A DNA stretch of 64,000 bases, from the NCBI GenBank assembly GCA_947259485.1, contig CAMYLU010000007.1:33117-97116 (forward strand), read 5' to 3'. Positions 37,188 through 44,617 of this stretch are shown piece by piece. Below the pieces are notes generated by a model. The model was not told where the DNA came from and did not search any database. It was given only the letters and a program-made list of their open reading frames with translations. The stretch comes from an uncultured Gammaproteobacteria bacterium. Its GTDB lineage: Bacteria; Pseudomonadota; Gammaproteobacteria; GCA-001735895. Position 1 is the first letter of the stretch; every line of letters starts with the position of its first letter. Both the position numbers and the translations under genes were made by a program.

Positions 37188-37869
37188 CAATCCACAGTTC
37201 AGCATCATAATCCCGGTTCTGAACGAAGCAGCTTATCTCGATCACAGCCTCGCCCGGTTGTTTGCAATAGAGGGTGTCGCAGACCTTTGTGAAGTTATTA
37301 TCTGTGACGGGGGCAGCGAGGATGAAAGCCTGGAAATCGTAAAACAGTATGACTGTCGCATCGTCCATAGCGATGCGGGGCGGGCGCGGCAGATGAACAT
37401 CGCCAGCCAGGCAGCACAAGGTGAATTTTTGTTGTTCCTGCATGCCGACAGCAGCCTGCAAGCAAACTTTATCAACAGTTTTGATACCAGAGCCGAGTGG
37501 GGATTTTTTCGCCTGCGCTTAAATGGCGACAGATTCATTTACCGGGTTATCGAATCTGCAATCAACCTGAGAACCCGATTTAGCTACGTAGCAGGTGGTG
37601 ACCAGGGCCTTTTTTTCAGGCGACGTTTCTTTCAGTTACTCGATGGTTACCCAAAGATTCCACTGATGGAAGATGTCGCGATATGTAAAATAGCGAGGTG
37701 CAAGGCCAAACCCGTTATCATCGACACGGCAATTACAAGTTCAAGTCGTCGTTGGCAGGAAAACGGGGTTATCAGGACAGTGTTGCTGATGTGGACGTTG
37801 CGCCTGGCCTTCTGGATGGGCGTTGATCCGCAACGATTGTACAAGATTTACTACCCGCAACAGGGATAA
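37168..37869 (+). CDS. Family 2 glycosyltransferase (TIGR04283-like)
   Basis: A 233-residue GT2-type enzyme starting at GTG 37168, 20 bases inside the end of the radical SAM gene. I preferred this start because FSIIIPVLNEAAYLDHSL follows closely, as in the family. The UDP-sugar site motifs are ICDGGSEDES and LFLHADSSL (DxD-like HADS), and GGDQGLFFRRRFFQ is the later conserved block. These small GT2 proteins are associated with ArsS-like radical SAM genes in many bacteria. The product sugar is unknown. No membrane helix is obvious apart from a weak C-terminal hydrophobic segment. Confidence 0.83.
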   Translation: MAEPLPDNPQFSIIIPVLNEAAYLDHSLARLFAIEGVADLCEVIICDGGSEDESLEIVKQYDCRIVHSDAGRARQMNIASQAAQGEFLLFLHADSSLQANFINSFDTRAEWGFFRLRLNGDRFIYRVIESAINLRTRFSYVAGGDQGLFFRRRFFQLLDGYPKIPLMEDVAICKIARCKAKPVIIDTAITSSSRRWQENGVIRTVLLMWTLRLAFWMGVDPQRLYKIYYPQQG

Positions 37870-37877
37870 TATAAGGC

Positions 37878-38477
37878 ATGATTTCGCTAGGTATCTTCGC
37901 CAAGCCACCGCTGCCGGGTTCAGTTAAGACCCGCCTGATACCCGATATTGGTGCCGTCAAAGCTGCCAGTGTTTACCGTTACTGCCTTGAATATACGCTT
38001 GGGGTGGCCCTGCGATCGGGGCTGGATTACCGACTCTACCTCAGCGAGGTCAGCGATGATGCGCTGTTTCAGGACGAAGAACACTCCGTACAAAGAGGGC
38101 ACGACCTGGGCACGCGCATGTTCAACGCATTCAAAGACCTGCTGTCAACCGGTACCGACGGAGCATTGATTATCGGTTCGGATTGCCTGGATATTACCGC
38201 CAGGCACCTGCAACAGGCAGCCGAGGCACTCGCCGACCACGAACTGGTGCTGCTGCCCGCAGTTGATGGCGGTTATGCACTGATTGGCTGTACCCGCATT
38301 AACCCGGAGTTATTCAGTCATGTTCGCTGGAGCTCCGACGACGTGCTCGAACAAACAATTAGCAATGCCGGAAGCCTGGACTACCGCGTCAGTTTACTTG
38401 AAACCGTGCGTGATATTGATACGCTGCAGGACCTGGAACAATACCCTGAATTGCTCGCCCTGATCGCTTCAAGTTGA
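37878..38477 (+). CDS. TIGR04282-type glycosyltransferase (DUF2064)
   Basis: A 199-residue protein with a nucleotidyl/glycosyltransferase-A-like fold: SLGIFAKPPLPGSVKTRLIP at the N-terminus, GALIIGSDCLDI and LLPAVDGGYALIGCTRI in the middle. This is the family called rSAM/selenodomain-associated transferase 1, which clusters with ArsS. It lies nine bases after the GT2 gene. Its TGA shares a base with the pyrD start (TGATG), so pyrimidine synthesis and this putative arsenosugar gene set are on one transcript. The exact substrate is not known. Confidence 0.83.
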   Translation: MISLGIFAKPPLPGSVKTRLIPDIGAVKAASVYRYCLEYTLGVALRSGLDYRLYLSEVSDDALFQDEEHSVQRGHDLGTRMFNAFKDLLSTGTDGALIIGSDCLDITARHLQQAAEALADHELVLLPAVDGGYALIGCTRINPELFSHVRWSSDDVLEQTISNAGSLDYRVSLLETVRDIDTLQDLEQYPELLALIASS

Positions 38478-39472
38478 TGCTTTACTCGCTGGTAAAACCA
38501 ATACTATTTTCCCTCGACCCGGAACTGGCGCACGATATCAGCCTGCAGGCATTGCAGCGGTTGCACCGCGTACTTCCGGTCAGCCGGATCGAGAAACCTG
38601 TCCGGGCGATGGGTCTCGATTTTCCTAATCCGGTCGGCCTCGCCGCCGGCCTGGATAAAAATGCAGACTATCTCGATGGCCTCGGAAAACTCGGCTTTGG
38701 CTTTATCGAAGTCGGCAGTGTTACCCCGAGAGCCCAACCCGGCAACCCGAAGCCGCGGGTTTTCCGTCTATCCCGTTACCAGAGCCTGATCAACCGCATG
38801 GGTTTTAACAATAGCGGGGTCGATCACCTGTTGCAACGGGTTGGCGACAGGTCTCGCGACTTTATCCTGGGTATCAATATCGGCAAGAACCTGGACACGC
38901 CAGTAGAGCAGGCTTTGTCGGATTACTGCCTGGTATATGAAAAGGTTTATGGCAAAGCCGACTACGTTACGATCAATATCTCTTCACCCAACACCCCCGG
39001 GCTGCGCGATCTGCAAAACGAGGCGGCGCTGGAAGAGTTGCTCGACGGAATCAATCAGCTACGCACCCGGCTCGAAGACCAGCATCAATTCCAACGTCCG
39101 CTAGCAGTCAAGCTATCGCCGGACCTGGATCGTGACGCGATCCCGGTGATCGCCGATCTACTGCGTAAGTACGCCGTGGACGGAGTGATCGCTACCAACA
39201 CCACGGTTTCGCGAGACGGAGTGCAGGGGCACAGACTGTCCGATCAAGACGGTGGCCTGAGTGGTTCGGCATTGCGTGACAAATCGCGTCAGCTGTTAAG
39301 GGATTTTTACCGCGAGCTGGGTGACGATATACCGATTATTTCAGTCGGCGGTATCGATTCAGTCGAGGAAGCCAAACTACGATTTGAACTTGGTGCTAAA
39401 CTAATACAACTATACACCGGCTTGATCTATCGCGGCCCGGGACTAGTCAAAACTATCGCTCAATCGCTGTAA
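38477..39472 (+). CDS. pyrD: Dihydroorotate dehydrogenase (quinone), class 2
   Basis: A 331-residue flavoenzyme with the N-terminal membrane-associating helices of class 2 (MLYSLVKPILFSLDPELAHD), which hand electrons to quinone. FMN and substrate sites are in NPVGLAAGLDKNADYLDG, INISSPNTPGLRDLQ (catalytic serine) and TNTTVSRDG, and the phosphate-binding end is SVGGIDSVEEAK. It oxidises dihydroorotate to orotate. The ATG at 38477 overlaps the previous stop; a TTG directly before it could also be read. The uncharacterised gene at 39.5 kb follows by 33 bases. Confidence 0.96.
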   Translation: MLYSLVKPILFSLDPELAHDISLQALQRLHRVLPVSRIEKPVRAMGLDFPNPVGLAAGLDKNADYLDGLGKLGFGFIEVGSVTPRAQPGNPKPRVFRLSRYQSLINRMGFNNSGVDHLLQRVGDRSRDFILGINIGKNLDTPVEQALSDYCLVYEKVYGKADYVTINISSPNTPGLRDLQNEAALEELLDGINQLRTRLEDQHQFQRPLAVKLSPDLDRDAIPVIADLLRKYAVDGVIATNTTVSRDGVQGHRLSDQDGGLSGSALRDKSRQLLRDFYRELGDDIPIISVGGIDSVEEAKLRFELGAKLIQLYTGLIYRGPGLVKTIAQSL

Positions 39473-39505
39473 ACGAGATCCCCGGACCTGGAGAAAAACT
39501 AGACA

Positions 39506-40225
39506 ATGGACTCGATGGTTTCATTGAAAGATGCACGAGATTACTTGCTGAATCTTCCCCGGCAACTCGACGAGTATCTTGATGACGATTACCGCAACGG
39601 CCTCAACAATCTGCTCGATAAATTCGACGAGTTTTTTAATATTGTTGCCAGCATAAACCTGCGTGCCAATGAAGACAGGATCATCGACGCAACCGAGGCC
39701 ACCGAAATCAGCGATTACGGTTTTGTCCTGCTACTGAAATTAATCGATCTGATGGAACGTCTTGACTTACCCCACAAGCGCAAGGAAGTTGAACAGATAT
39801 CATTGGTGGTCGCGCGCTGGACGATTAGCTACAACGGAACAATAAATTACCTGGAGCCGGTTGTTAACGCGATTGCGCAACTCGCCAACCTGATGCAGGA
39901 GAAGGAGGCTCTACTGGCACTTTCCGACCTGATCGCAGACATCGTCGATCACTGTTCGCAGGACCTTAAAATGGACCAGGGCGACAGCGAGGAGCTCAGG
40001 CCATGGCGTTTGCTGCACGTCAATCGTGGCATCGTGGCGACTCGTACCCATGATCTCGAAGTTATGAAAAAGGCCTTCGACGAGTTCCTGATTTACCTGC
40101 CAAAGGAAGCAACCGGTTTTTTTGCGGAAGGGATGAAGGAAATGGATGCGCTGGATTACCCACCTCATGTGCGCAAGGTAATGGAGTCATACTTCAACCA
40201 GACCCCTTCCGTGCGGATTCACTAG
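39506..40225 (+). CDS. Hypothetical protein downstream of pyrD
   Basis: A 239-residue, acidic, predicted all-helical soluble protein that I do not recognise. It has no signal peptide, membrane helix or cysteine cluster. Notable stretches are DARDYLLNLPRQLDEYLDDD, ERLDLPHKRKEVEQISLVVA and FAEGMKEMDALDYPPHVRKV. The close spacing after pyrD suggests co-transcription. It converges on the DUF2797 gene with 23 bases between stops. The helical repeats suggest a protein-interaction role, but nothing in the sequence names a partner. Confidence 0.75.
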   Translation: MDSMVSLKDARDYLLNLPRQLDEYLDDDYRNGLNNLLDKFDEFFNIVASINLRANEDRIIDATEATEISDYGFVLLLKLIDLMERLDLPHKRKEVEQISLVVARWTISYNGTINYLEPVVNAIAQLANLMQEKEALLALSDLIADIVDHCSQDLKMDQGDSEELRPWRLLHVNRGIVATRTHDLEVMKKAFDEFLIYLPKEATGFFAEGMKEMDALDYPPHVRKVMESYFNQTPSVRIH

Positions 40226-40248
40226 ACAAGCAGGTACAGGGCTAATGG

Positions 40249-41064
40249 TTACACGGATTCAAGGCTGACCAGGTAGCCACTGTATTTACGAATATTAATA
40301 ACACCCTTGTCGAGAATCAGGTACTGCCCTTTTATTGCCTCGAGCAAACCTTCGACCTGCGCCTGCTTATCAAGATTGAAACTATTGACTTTGGCTGGAT
40401 ACTTGAGCGCCGGGTAATCCAGCTTCACGACTTCACCCGGGCTGGCTAACTCCTCCGCATCGTCGACTAGTTCAACATCGAGTTCCGCCTTTACCAGCGG
40501 CCAGACCGTTGCAAATACCTGGTATAAATCGATTTCGTCAACCTCGTTTTTGAGCATGTTGCGCCAGTTGGTCCTGTCGTTGACATGTTGCTTGAACGCA
40601 TGCTCTATTAGCCCGGCATGATACCGTTTCGATACCCGCAGAATCGGGATTGCCTGGATCGCACCCTGGTCAATCCATCGGGTCGGCACCTGGTTTTCGC
40701 GGGTTATGCCGATTTTCACACCAGAAGTGTTAGCAAGATAAATAATATGTGACCGCATACAATGTGACATAGCCCAGTCGGGTTCGCGGCAGGTGCCCAG
40801 GTGAAAGTGACATTTCTCGGGTGAAACAATACAGAGATCGCATTGGGCGAGACTTCTGAAACAGGGATAGCAATAACCCTGGCTGAAACTCTTTTTAGTG
40901 ATGCGACCGCAGTGAATGCATTCGATTTGCTGCAGGTATTCAATTCTGACTGGTTTACCGAGCCAGTCGTTCAATACTAGCTGCTGACCTCCCAGCTCGA
41001 GACGATAACTAACCGGGCTGGTTGCCTCGGTATGCATCTTGTGCAGGTTACCCTGAAATTTCAA
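40249..41064 (-). CDS. DUF2797 zinc-finger protein
   Basis: A protein of about 271 residues. It has a cysteine-rich centre (CIHCGRITKKSFSQGYCYPC, then CDLCIVSPEKCHFHLGTC) and the block IIYLANTSGVKIGITREN, which resembles a GIY-YIG-like core, both typical of DUF2797. Function unknown. I chose the TTG at 41064 because KFQGNLHKM fits the family N-terminus; its TTGA overlaps the TGA of the methyltransferase gene before it. A longer frame to 41124 would overlap that gene by 64 bases. The two genes are probably translationally coupled. Confidence 0.8.
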   Translation of the reverse strand: MKFQGNLHKMHTEATSPVSYRLELGGQQLVLNDWLGKPVRIEYLQQIECIHCGRITKKSFSQGYCYPCFRSLAQCDLCIVSPEKCHFHLGTCREPDWAMSHCMRSHIIYLANTSGVKIGITRENQVPTRWIDQGAIQAIPILRVSKRYHAGLIEHAFKQHVNDRTNWRNMLKNEVDEIDLYQVFATVWPLVKAELDVELVDDAEELASPGEVVKLDYPALKYPAKVNSFNLDKQAQVEGLLEAIKGQYLILDKGVINIRKYSGYLVSLESV

Positions 41065-41723
41065 CGGCAGCTTTCCAGGCGGAAGACCGATTCGCGCAGT
41101 GCGGTAAGCCCTACTTTGCGCCAACGTGGGCGCTCATCGATGATATCGTTAGCTTCCAGCAGGTCAATCGAAAACGCGGTTTGGTAGTTTTGAATAACCT
41201 CATCCGTCGGCACTGAAAATGGAGGTCCCAGCATTTCCGCCTGATCGTATTCAAGCGTAATCAAAAGCATGTTGCTAGCCTGCGGAATAATCGAGAGCAT
41301 ATGCTCATAGTAACGCGGACGATCCGTGACCTCCATTGCAATCAGCGCGGCGCGGTCATAAACGAAATGGCAGGCACTTAAATCATCATTTCGCAAGTCG
41401 TAAAAGTCGCCCTGCAACAGCCTGATATTTCCAGATGTATATATCGCGAACCGATCCGACTCTACGCGCTCATAGTCGAGCGAGTTTTCGGCAAAAAAAC
41501 TTTCGATTGCCAGCTGCGATAATTCGATGCCGATCACTTCGTAACCCTGCTGTGCAAGCCAGGTAATATCCAGTGCCTTGCCACATAATGGCAGAAAAAC
41601 GGGCGCGCCCACCGGCACCGCAAACTGCGGCAGGTAGGTTTTTAGATGTTGGTTGACGGCAGGCTCGTGAAAACCGATGCGATTTTCCTTCCAACGATCC
41701 AACCAGTGCTGATTATCGACCAT
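41061..41723 (-). CDS. tpm: Thiopurine S-methyltransferase family protein
   Basis: A 220-residue SAM-dependent methyltransferase. The N-terminal HWLDRWKENRIGFHEPAVN is the TPMT signature, and the SAM site is APVFLPLCGKALDITWLAQ followed by VIGIELSQLAIESFF. VYDRAALIAMEV and MLLITLEYDQAEMLGPPFSV are further family blocks. Bacterial TPMTs methylate thiopurines and inorganic selenium or tellurium compounds and can give tellurite tolerance. The arsenic-related genes lie 4 kb upstream on the other strand; a shared metalloid theme is only a suggestion. Confidence 0.93.
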   Translation of the reverse strand: MVDNQHWLDRWKENRIGFHEPAVNQHLKTYLPQFAVPVGAPVFLPLCGKALDITWLAQQGYEVIGIELSQLAIESFFAENSLDYERVESDRFAIYTSGNIRLLQGDFYDLRNDDLSACHFVYDRAALIAMEVTDRPRYYEHMLSIIPQASNMLLITLEYDQAEMLGPPFSVPTDEVIQNYQTAFSIDLLEANDIIDERPRWRKVGLTALRESVFRLESCR

Positions 41724-41758
41724 TGGAACACTATACGAGCCTGGTTAAAGAATCTCCA

Positions 41759-43606
41759 CTAAAGCCTGACTTTGACACAGTTACGACCATTTTTCTTTGC
41801 CACGAACAAAGCCATATCGGCTCGCTTCACCATCGAAGCATAGTCGCCGGTATCGTCTGTAATCGCTGCCAATCCAATACTCAGGGTGGCTTTCTTTTCT
41901 CCGTAAGCTGTTTTGTAATGTGCGTCGGCAACGTATTCGCGCAGTGACTCGGCAAATTTTTCAGCCGCGTTCATATCTACCCTCGGCAACAATACACTCA
42001 GGCCATTCTGGCCGTACCGGCCCAGGATATCCTTGTCCTTTTCAACCTTGGAGAAAATATACTTGACGATTGCGGCGAACACCTTGTAGGCAACCTGGTC
42101 ACCATCTTCTTCACGCAGCTTGGACAAGCCATCGACTTCAATAATCAGAACTGATAAAGGCTCACCTTCAACCGCGGCGGTGCGATAACGATCGACCGCT
42201 ATTTTATCCGCATTTTCACGGCTCATCAGCGTAATGGTTCGCTTGGCCGACTCCTCTTTCTGCTTGATTTCTTCGACCACCTCTTTAGGCACCAGGGTCT
42301 GGTCGGAATCGATAAAGGTATGGTCGGTCATCTCCATATCCTTACTCTCCGAGGACGAAACTGTCATGGCGGGGGGGCTGGTCTTGTCTTCCGACTTTAT
42401 TGGACTGATTACCGGATCAGTTCTCTCCGGCCTGGTTACCGGATCAGCTTTTTTCGGCTTTCTTACCGGATCAGAAACCGTCTTTTCAGGAGCCATCGCC
42501 GAGTTGCGAGTCGAACGTTTGAAAATCAACATCGCTTGCGCAGCAATACTAACGCTGGCGATCGTATCCAGCTCATCGAAAGGTTCTGATTCACGTCGCA
42601 GGCTTATAACGCCGAGCAAGCGGGAATCATTGAACACCGGCACATCGAGACGATACGAAATAAAACGCTGCTTTTCCATTCCCAGAAAACCTTTCACGAT
42701 TTCATGTTCTGAGCTGGTCGTTGCCTGTCGGGTCTGAGTCAACTTGCCAAGCAAGTCCTCTGACCAGAATGTCTTGTCATCATCCTCAAACAACTCGCCT
42801 TCGATTTTATCTGCAACCGGCTTCGGCCCCTGCCCCTCGAGTGACGTCAGGATATAGGAATCGAATTCGATTACCGGCTCGAGATGCTTCTTCAGCAGGG
42901 CAATCAACTCCTTAAAATCGAGAATCCCGCTTAAGGCCATATCCAGATCGATCAGCGTAAAGGCCCATAGCTCCTGGCGATTGGTCATGCTTTTATTGAG
43001 TTCGGTCTGCAGGAACAACATGCGGCGACTGCGTTCGGTCATGTAGCCGATGTAAGCAGCAAGAAACATTGCCGTCGCTAACAGCACCGACACCAGCGAA
43101 ATCCGGAATCCGGAAACATCGGTGGCAAACATCGCACCGACAATCAGGAGCACCATTAGTGCGTTCAACGCCAGCGTGATAACCATACGCAGCAATTTCA
43201 AACTGCCCAGCCAGATAATAAGCAGCACGAATTCCAATGCGTGGTAGGCGCTATACTTTTGTGTAAATACCGCAACAATGACGATTCCCATCGCCAACAG
43301 GCCATTACCTATCAGGCGCAGCTTGGGATAGTGGAGCTCGGCCGAAAAACGACTTAATAATAAATTGGCAAGTGCCAGGATCGCGGACAGCAGATATCCA
43401 TACATGGGTAACTGGACATCATGGCCGAAGGCACGGAATTCAAGATACGCAAAGGCAAGACATAAGAAAAACAACGCGCCGAAAGCAATAAGGCTGGAAC
43501 TGCGGCCAAGCTGTTCCTGCATATCCCGATAGTTGGCTTCGGTTTCAGCTTTCTGGAACTGAATTCCAAATGATTTTTGATACCTGCTGATCAGGTCTTG
43601 CGACAC
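41759..43606 (-). CDS. Membrane GGDEF-fold protein with degenerate active site
   Basis: A 615-residue protein that starts at GTG 43606. Residues 40-200 hold six or seven membrane helices. A GAF-like region follows (about 220-370), then a charged proline-rich linker with repeated DPV (KKADPVTRPERTDPVISP), a helix and a C-terminal GGDEF-fold domain. Where GGDEF should be, the sequence is LGRYGQNGLSVLLPRV, so the glycines and acidic residues needed for GTP cyclisation are lost, as is an RxxD site. It is likely a c-di-GMP or protein-interaction module without cyclase activity (inference). The fold is otherwise retained (KKATLSIGLAAIT). Confidence 0.85.
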   Translation of the reverse strand: MSQDLISRYQKSFGIQFQKAETEANYRDMQEQLGRSSSLIAFGALFFLCLAFAYLEFRAFGHDVQLPMYGYLLSAILALANLLLSRFSAELHYPKLRLIGNGLLAMGIVIVAVFTQKYSAYHALEFVLLIIWLGSLKLLRMVITLALNALMVLLIVGAMFATDVSGFRISLVSVLLATAMFLAAYIGYMTERSRRMLFLQTELNKSMTNRQELWAFTLIDLDMALSGILDFKELIALLKKHLEPVIEFDSYILTSLEGQGPKPVADKIEGELFEDDDKTFWSEDLLGKLTQTRQATTSSEHEIVKGFLGMEKQRFISYRLDVPVFNDSRLLGVISLRRESEPFDELDTIASVSIAAQAMLIFKRSTRNSAMAPEKTVSDPVRKPKKADPVTRPERTDPVISPIKSEDKTSPPAMTVSSSESKDMEMTDHTFIDSDQTLVPKEVVEEIKQKEESAKRTITLMSRENADKIAVDRYRTAAVEGEPLSVLIIEVDGLSKLREEDGDQVAYKVFAAIVKYIFSKVEKDKDILGRYGQNGLSVLLPRVDMNAAEKFAESLREYVADAHYKTAYGEKKATLSIGLAAITDDTGDYASMVKRADMALFVAKKNGRNCVKVRL

Positions 43607-43971
43607 TCTGCGTTACCTTTTAAATTTGACCACGTAAAACTTAACAGATTCAAATTCCTGCCTATTTCGAGCGTGATTCAATTGTCGTCGTCACCGTTAG
43701 TACGGACTATGTATAGACCATTTTCGAATCACCGCGTTGCAACGTATCTTGATGCCCCGCAGAACCGGTTGCCTTTATTTCCCGGGAAATTCCCTGAAAA
43801 TTTGAGAAAGCGTTATTGAGTATAGCTTATTTTCATTACTTTCAAAGGCTTATGTGATTTTGTTCATATTCCACTTAAGCGCAAACTTTACCCTTTAATA
43901 TTTTTACCCAACGCATGCGAGCACTGGCTATACTGGTGGCCGATGCGCTTTCGGGGCCCGGCAGAAACACG
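43607..43971. other. Intergenic region between divergent genes
   Basis: About 365 AT-rich bases separate the degenerate GGDEF gene and the M50 protease gene, which diverge. No open reading frame looks real. One perfect 14-bp palindrome, atttcccgggaaat, lies at 43777-43790 and could be an operator. Both promoters should lie here, but I could not place a convincing -35/-10 pair. Confidence 0.5.
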
Positions 43972-44613
43972 ATGATCCAGTTACTTTTTCAGCAACAATA
44001 TTTGTTGTTCGTATTGATCGCCTTCGCATTGATATTCTCGCTGACGTTTCACGAATTCGGTCACGGTAAAGTAGCCTCTTTGATCGGTGACGATACCGCA
44101 AAGCGCGCGGGGCGACTGACTCTAAACCCGATTCCGCATATCGATCCTGTTGGCTTAGTAATGGTGCTACTCATTGGCATCGGATATGCCAAACCGGTAC
44201 CGACCGACCCTCGCAATTATCGTACTCGCTGGGGAACCCTGATGGTTGCCGCTGCCGGGCCGGGCATGAACCTGTTGCTGGCGATCGTAACGATTAATCT
44301 ATATGCCCTTGGCATGAAAGCAGGCTGGGCTTTGTTTCAAACCGATGTCGCTTACTTCTTCTTTACCTACCTGGCGCTGATAAACATGTTATTAATGTTG
44401 TTTAATCTATTGCCGATCGGACCCTTGGACGGGAGCTATATCCTGCCATATTTCTTGCCGACAGACATGGCGCGAAAATACCTGCAAATCAATCAGCGCT
44501 ACGGAGCCTATGCCCTGCTGGCGCTGATAGCACTCCATTTTCTCGGGGTACCGGTATTTCAAACGCTATGGAAGATTGGCGAATTCATGCTGAGCATTAT
44601 CCTGCTGGTATAG
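43972..44613 (+). CDS. Site-2 protease family M50 membrane metalloprotease
   Basis: A 213-residue integral membrane protein from the ATG at 43972 (MIQLLFQQQ); a frame opening at 43915 adds residues without family support. The zinc site is LTFHEFGHGKVASL (HExxH-like: HEFGH) with the second ligand in FNLLPIGPLDGSYILPYF (NPDG-equivalent PLDG). About five membrane helices. It is a short S2P homologue without a PDZ domain, of the rhomboid-neighbour/YwhC type. Substrate unknown. It converges on dnaE2 with five bases between stops. Confidence 0.88.
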   Translation: MIQLLFQQQYLLFVLIAFALIFSLTFHEFGHGKVASLIGDDTAKRAGRLTLNPIPHIDPVGLVMVLLIGIGYAKPVPTDPRNYRTRWGTLMVAAAGPGMNLLLAIVTINLYALGMKAGWALFQTDVAYFFFTYLALINMLLMLFNLLPIGPLDGSYILPYFLPTDMARKYLQINQRYGAYALLALIALHFLGVPVFQTLWKIGEFMLSIILLV

Positions 44614-44617
44614 CCCT

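Noticed and set aside
42405..42480. Short direct repeats of accggatcag that might look like a CRISPR or tandem array
   Set aside because: They are in frame inside the membrane GGDEF-fold gene and encode a repeated DPV linker.
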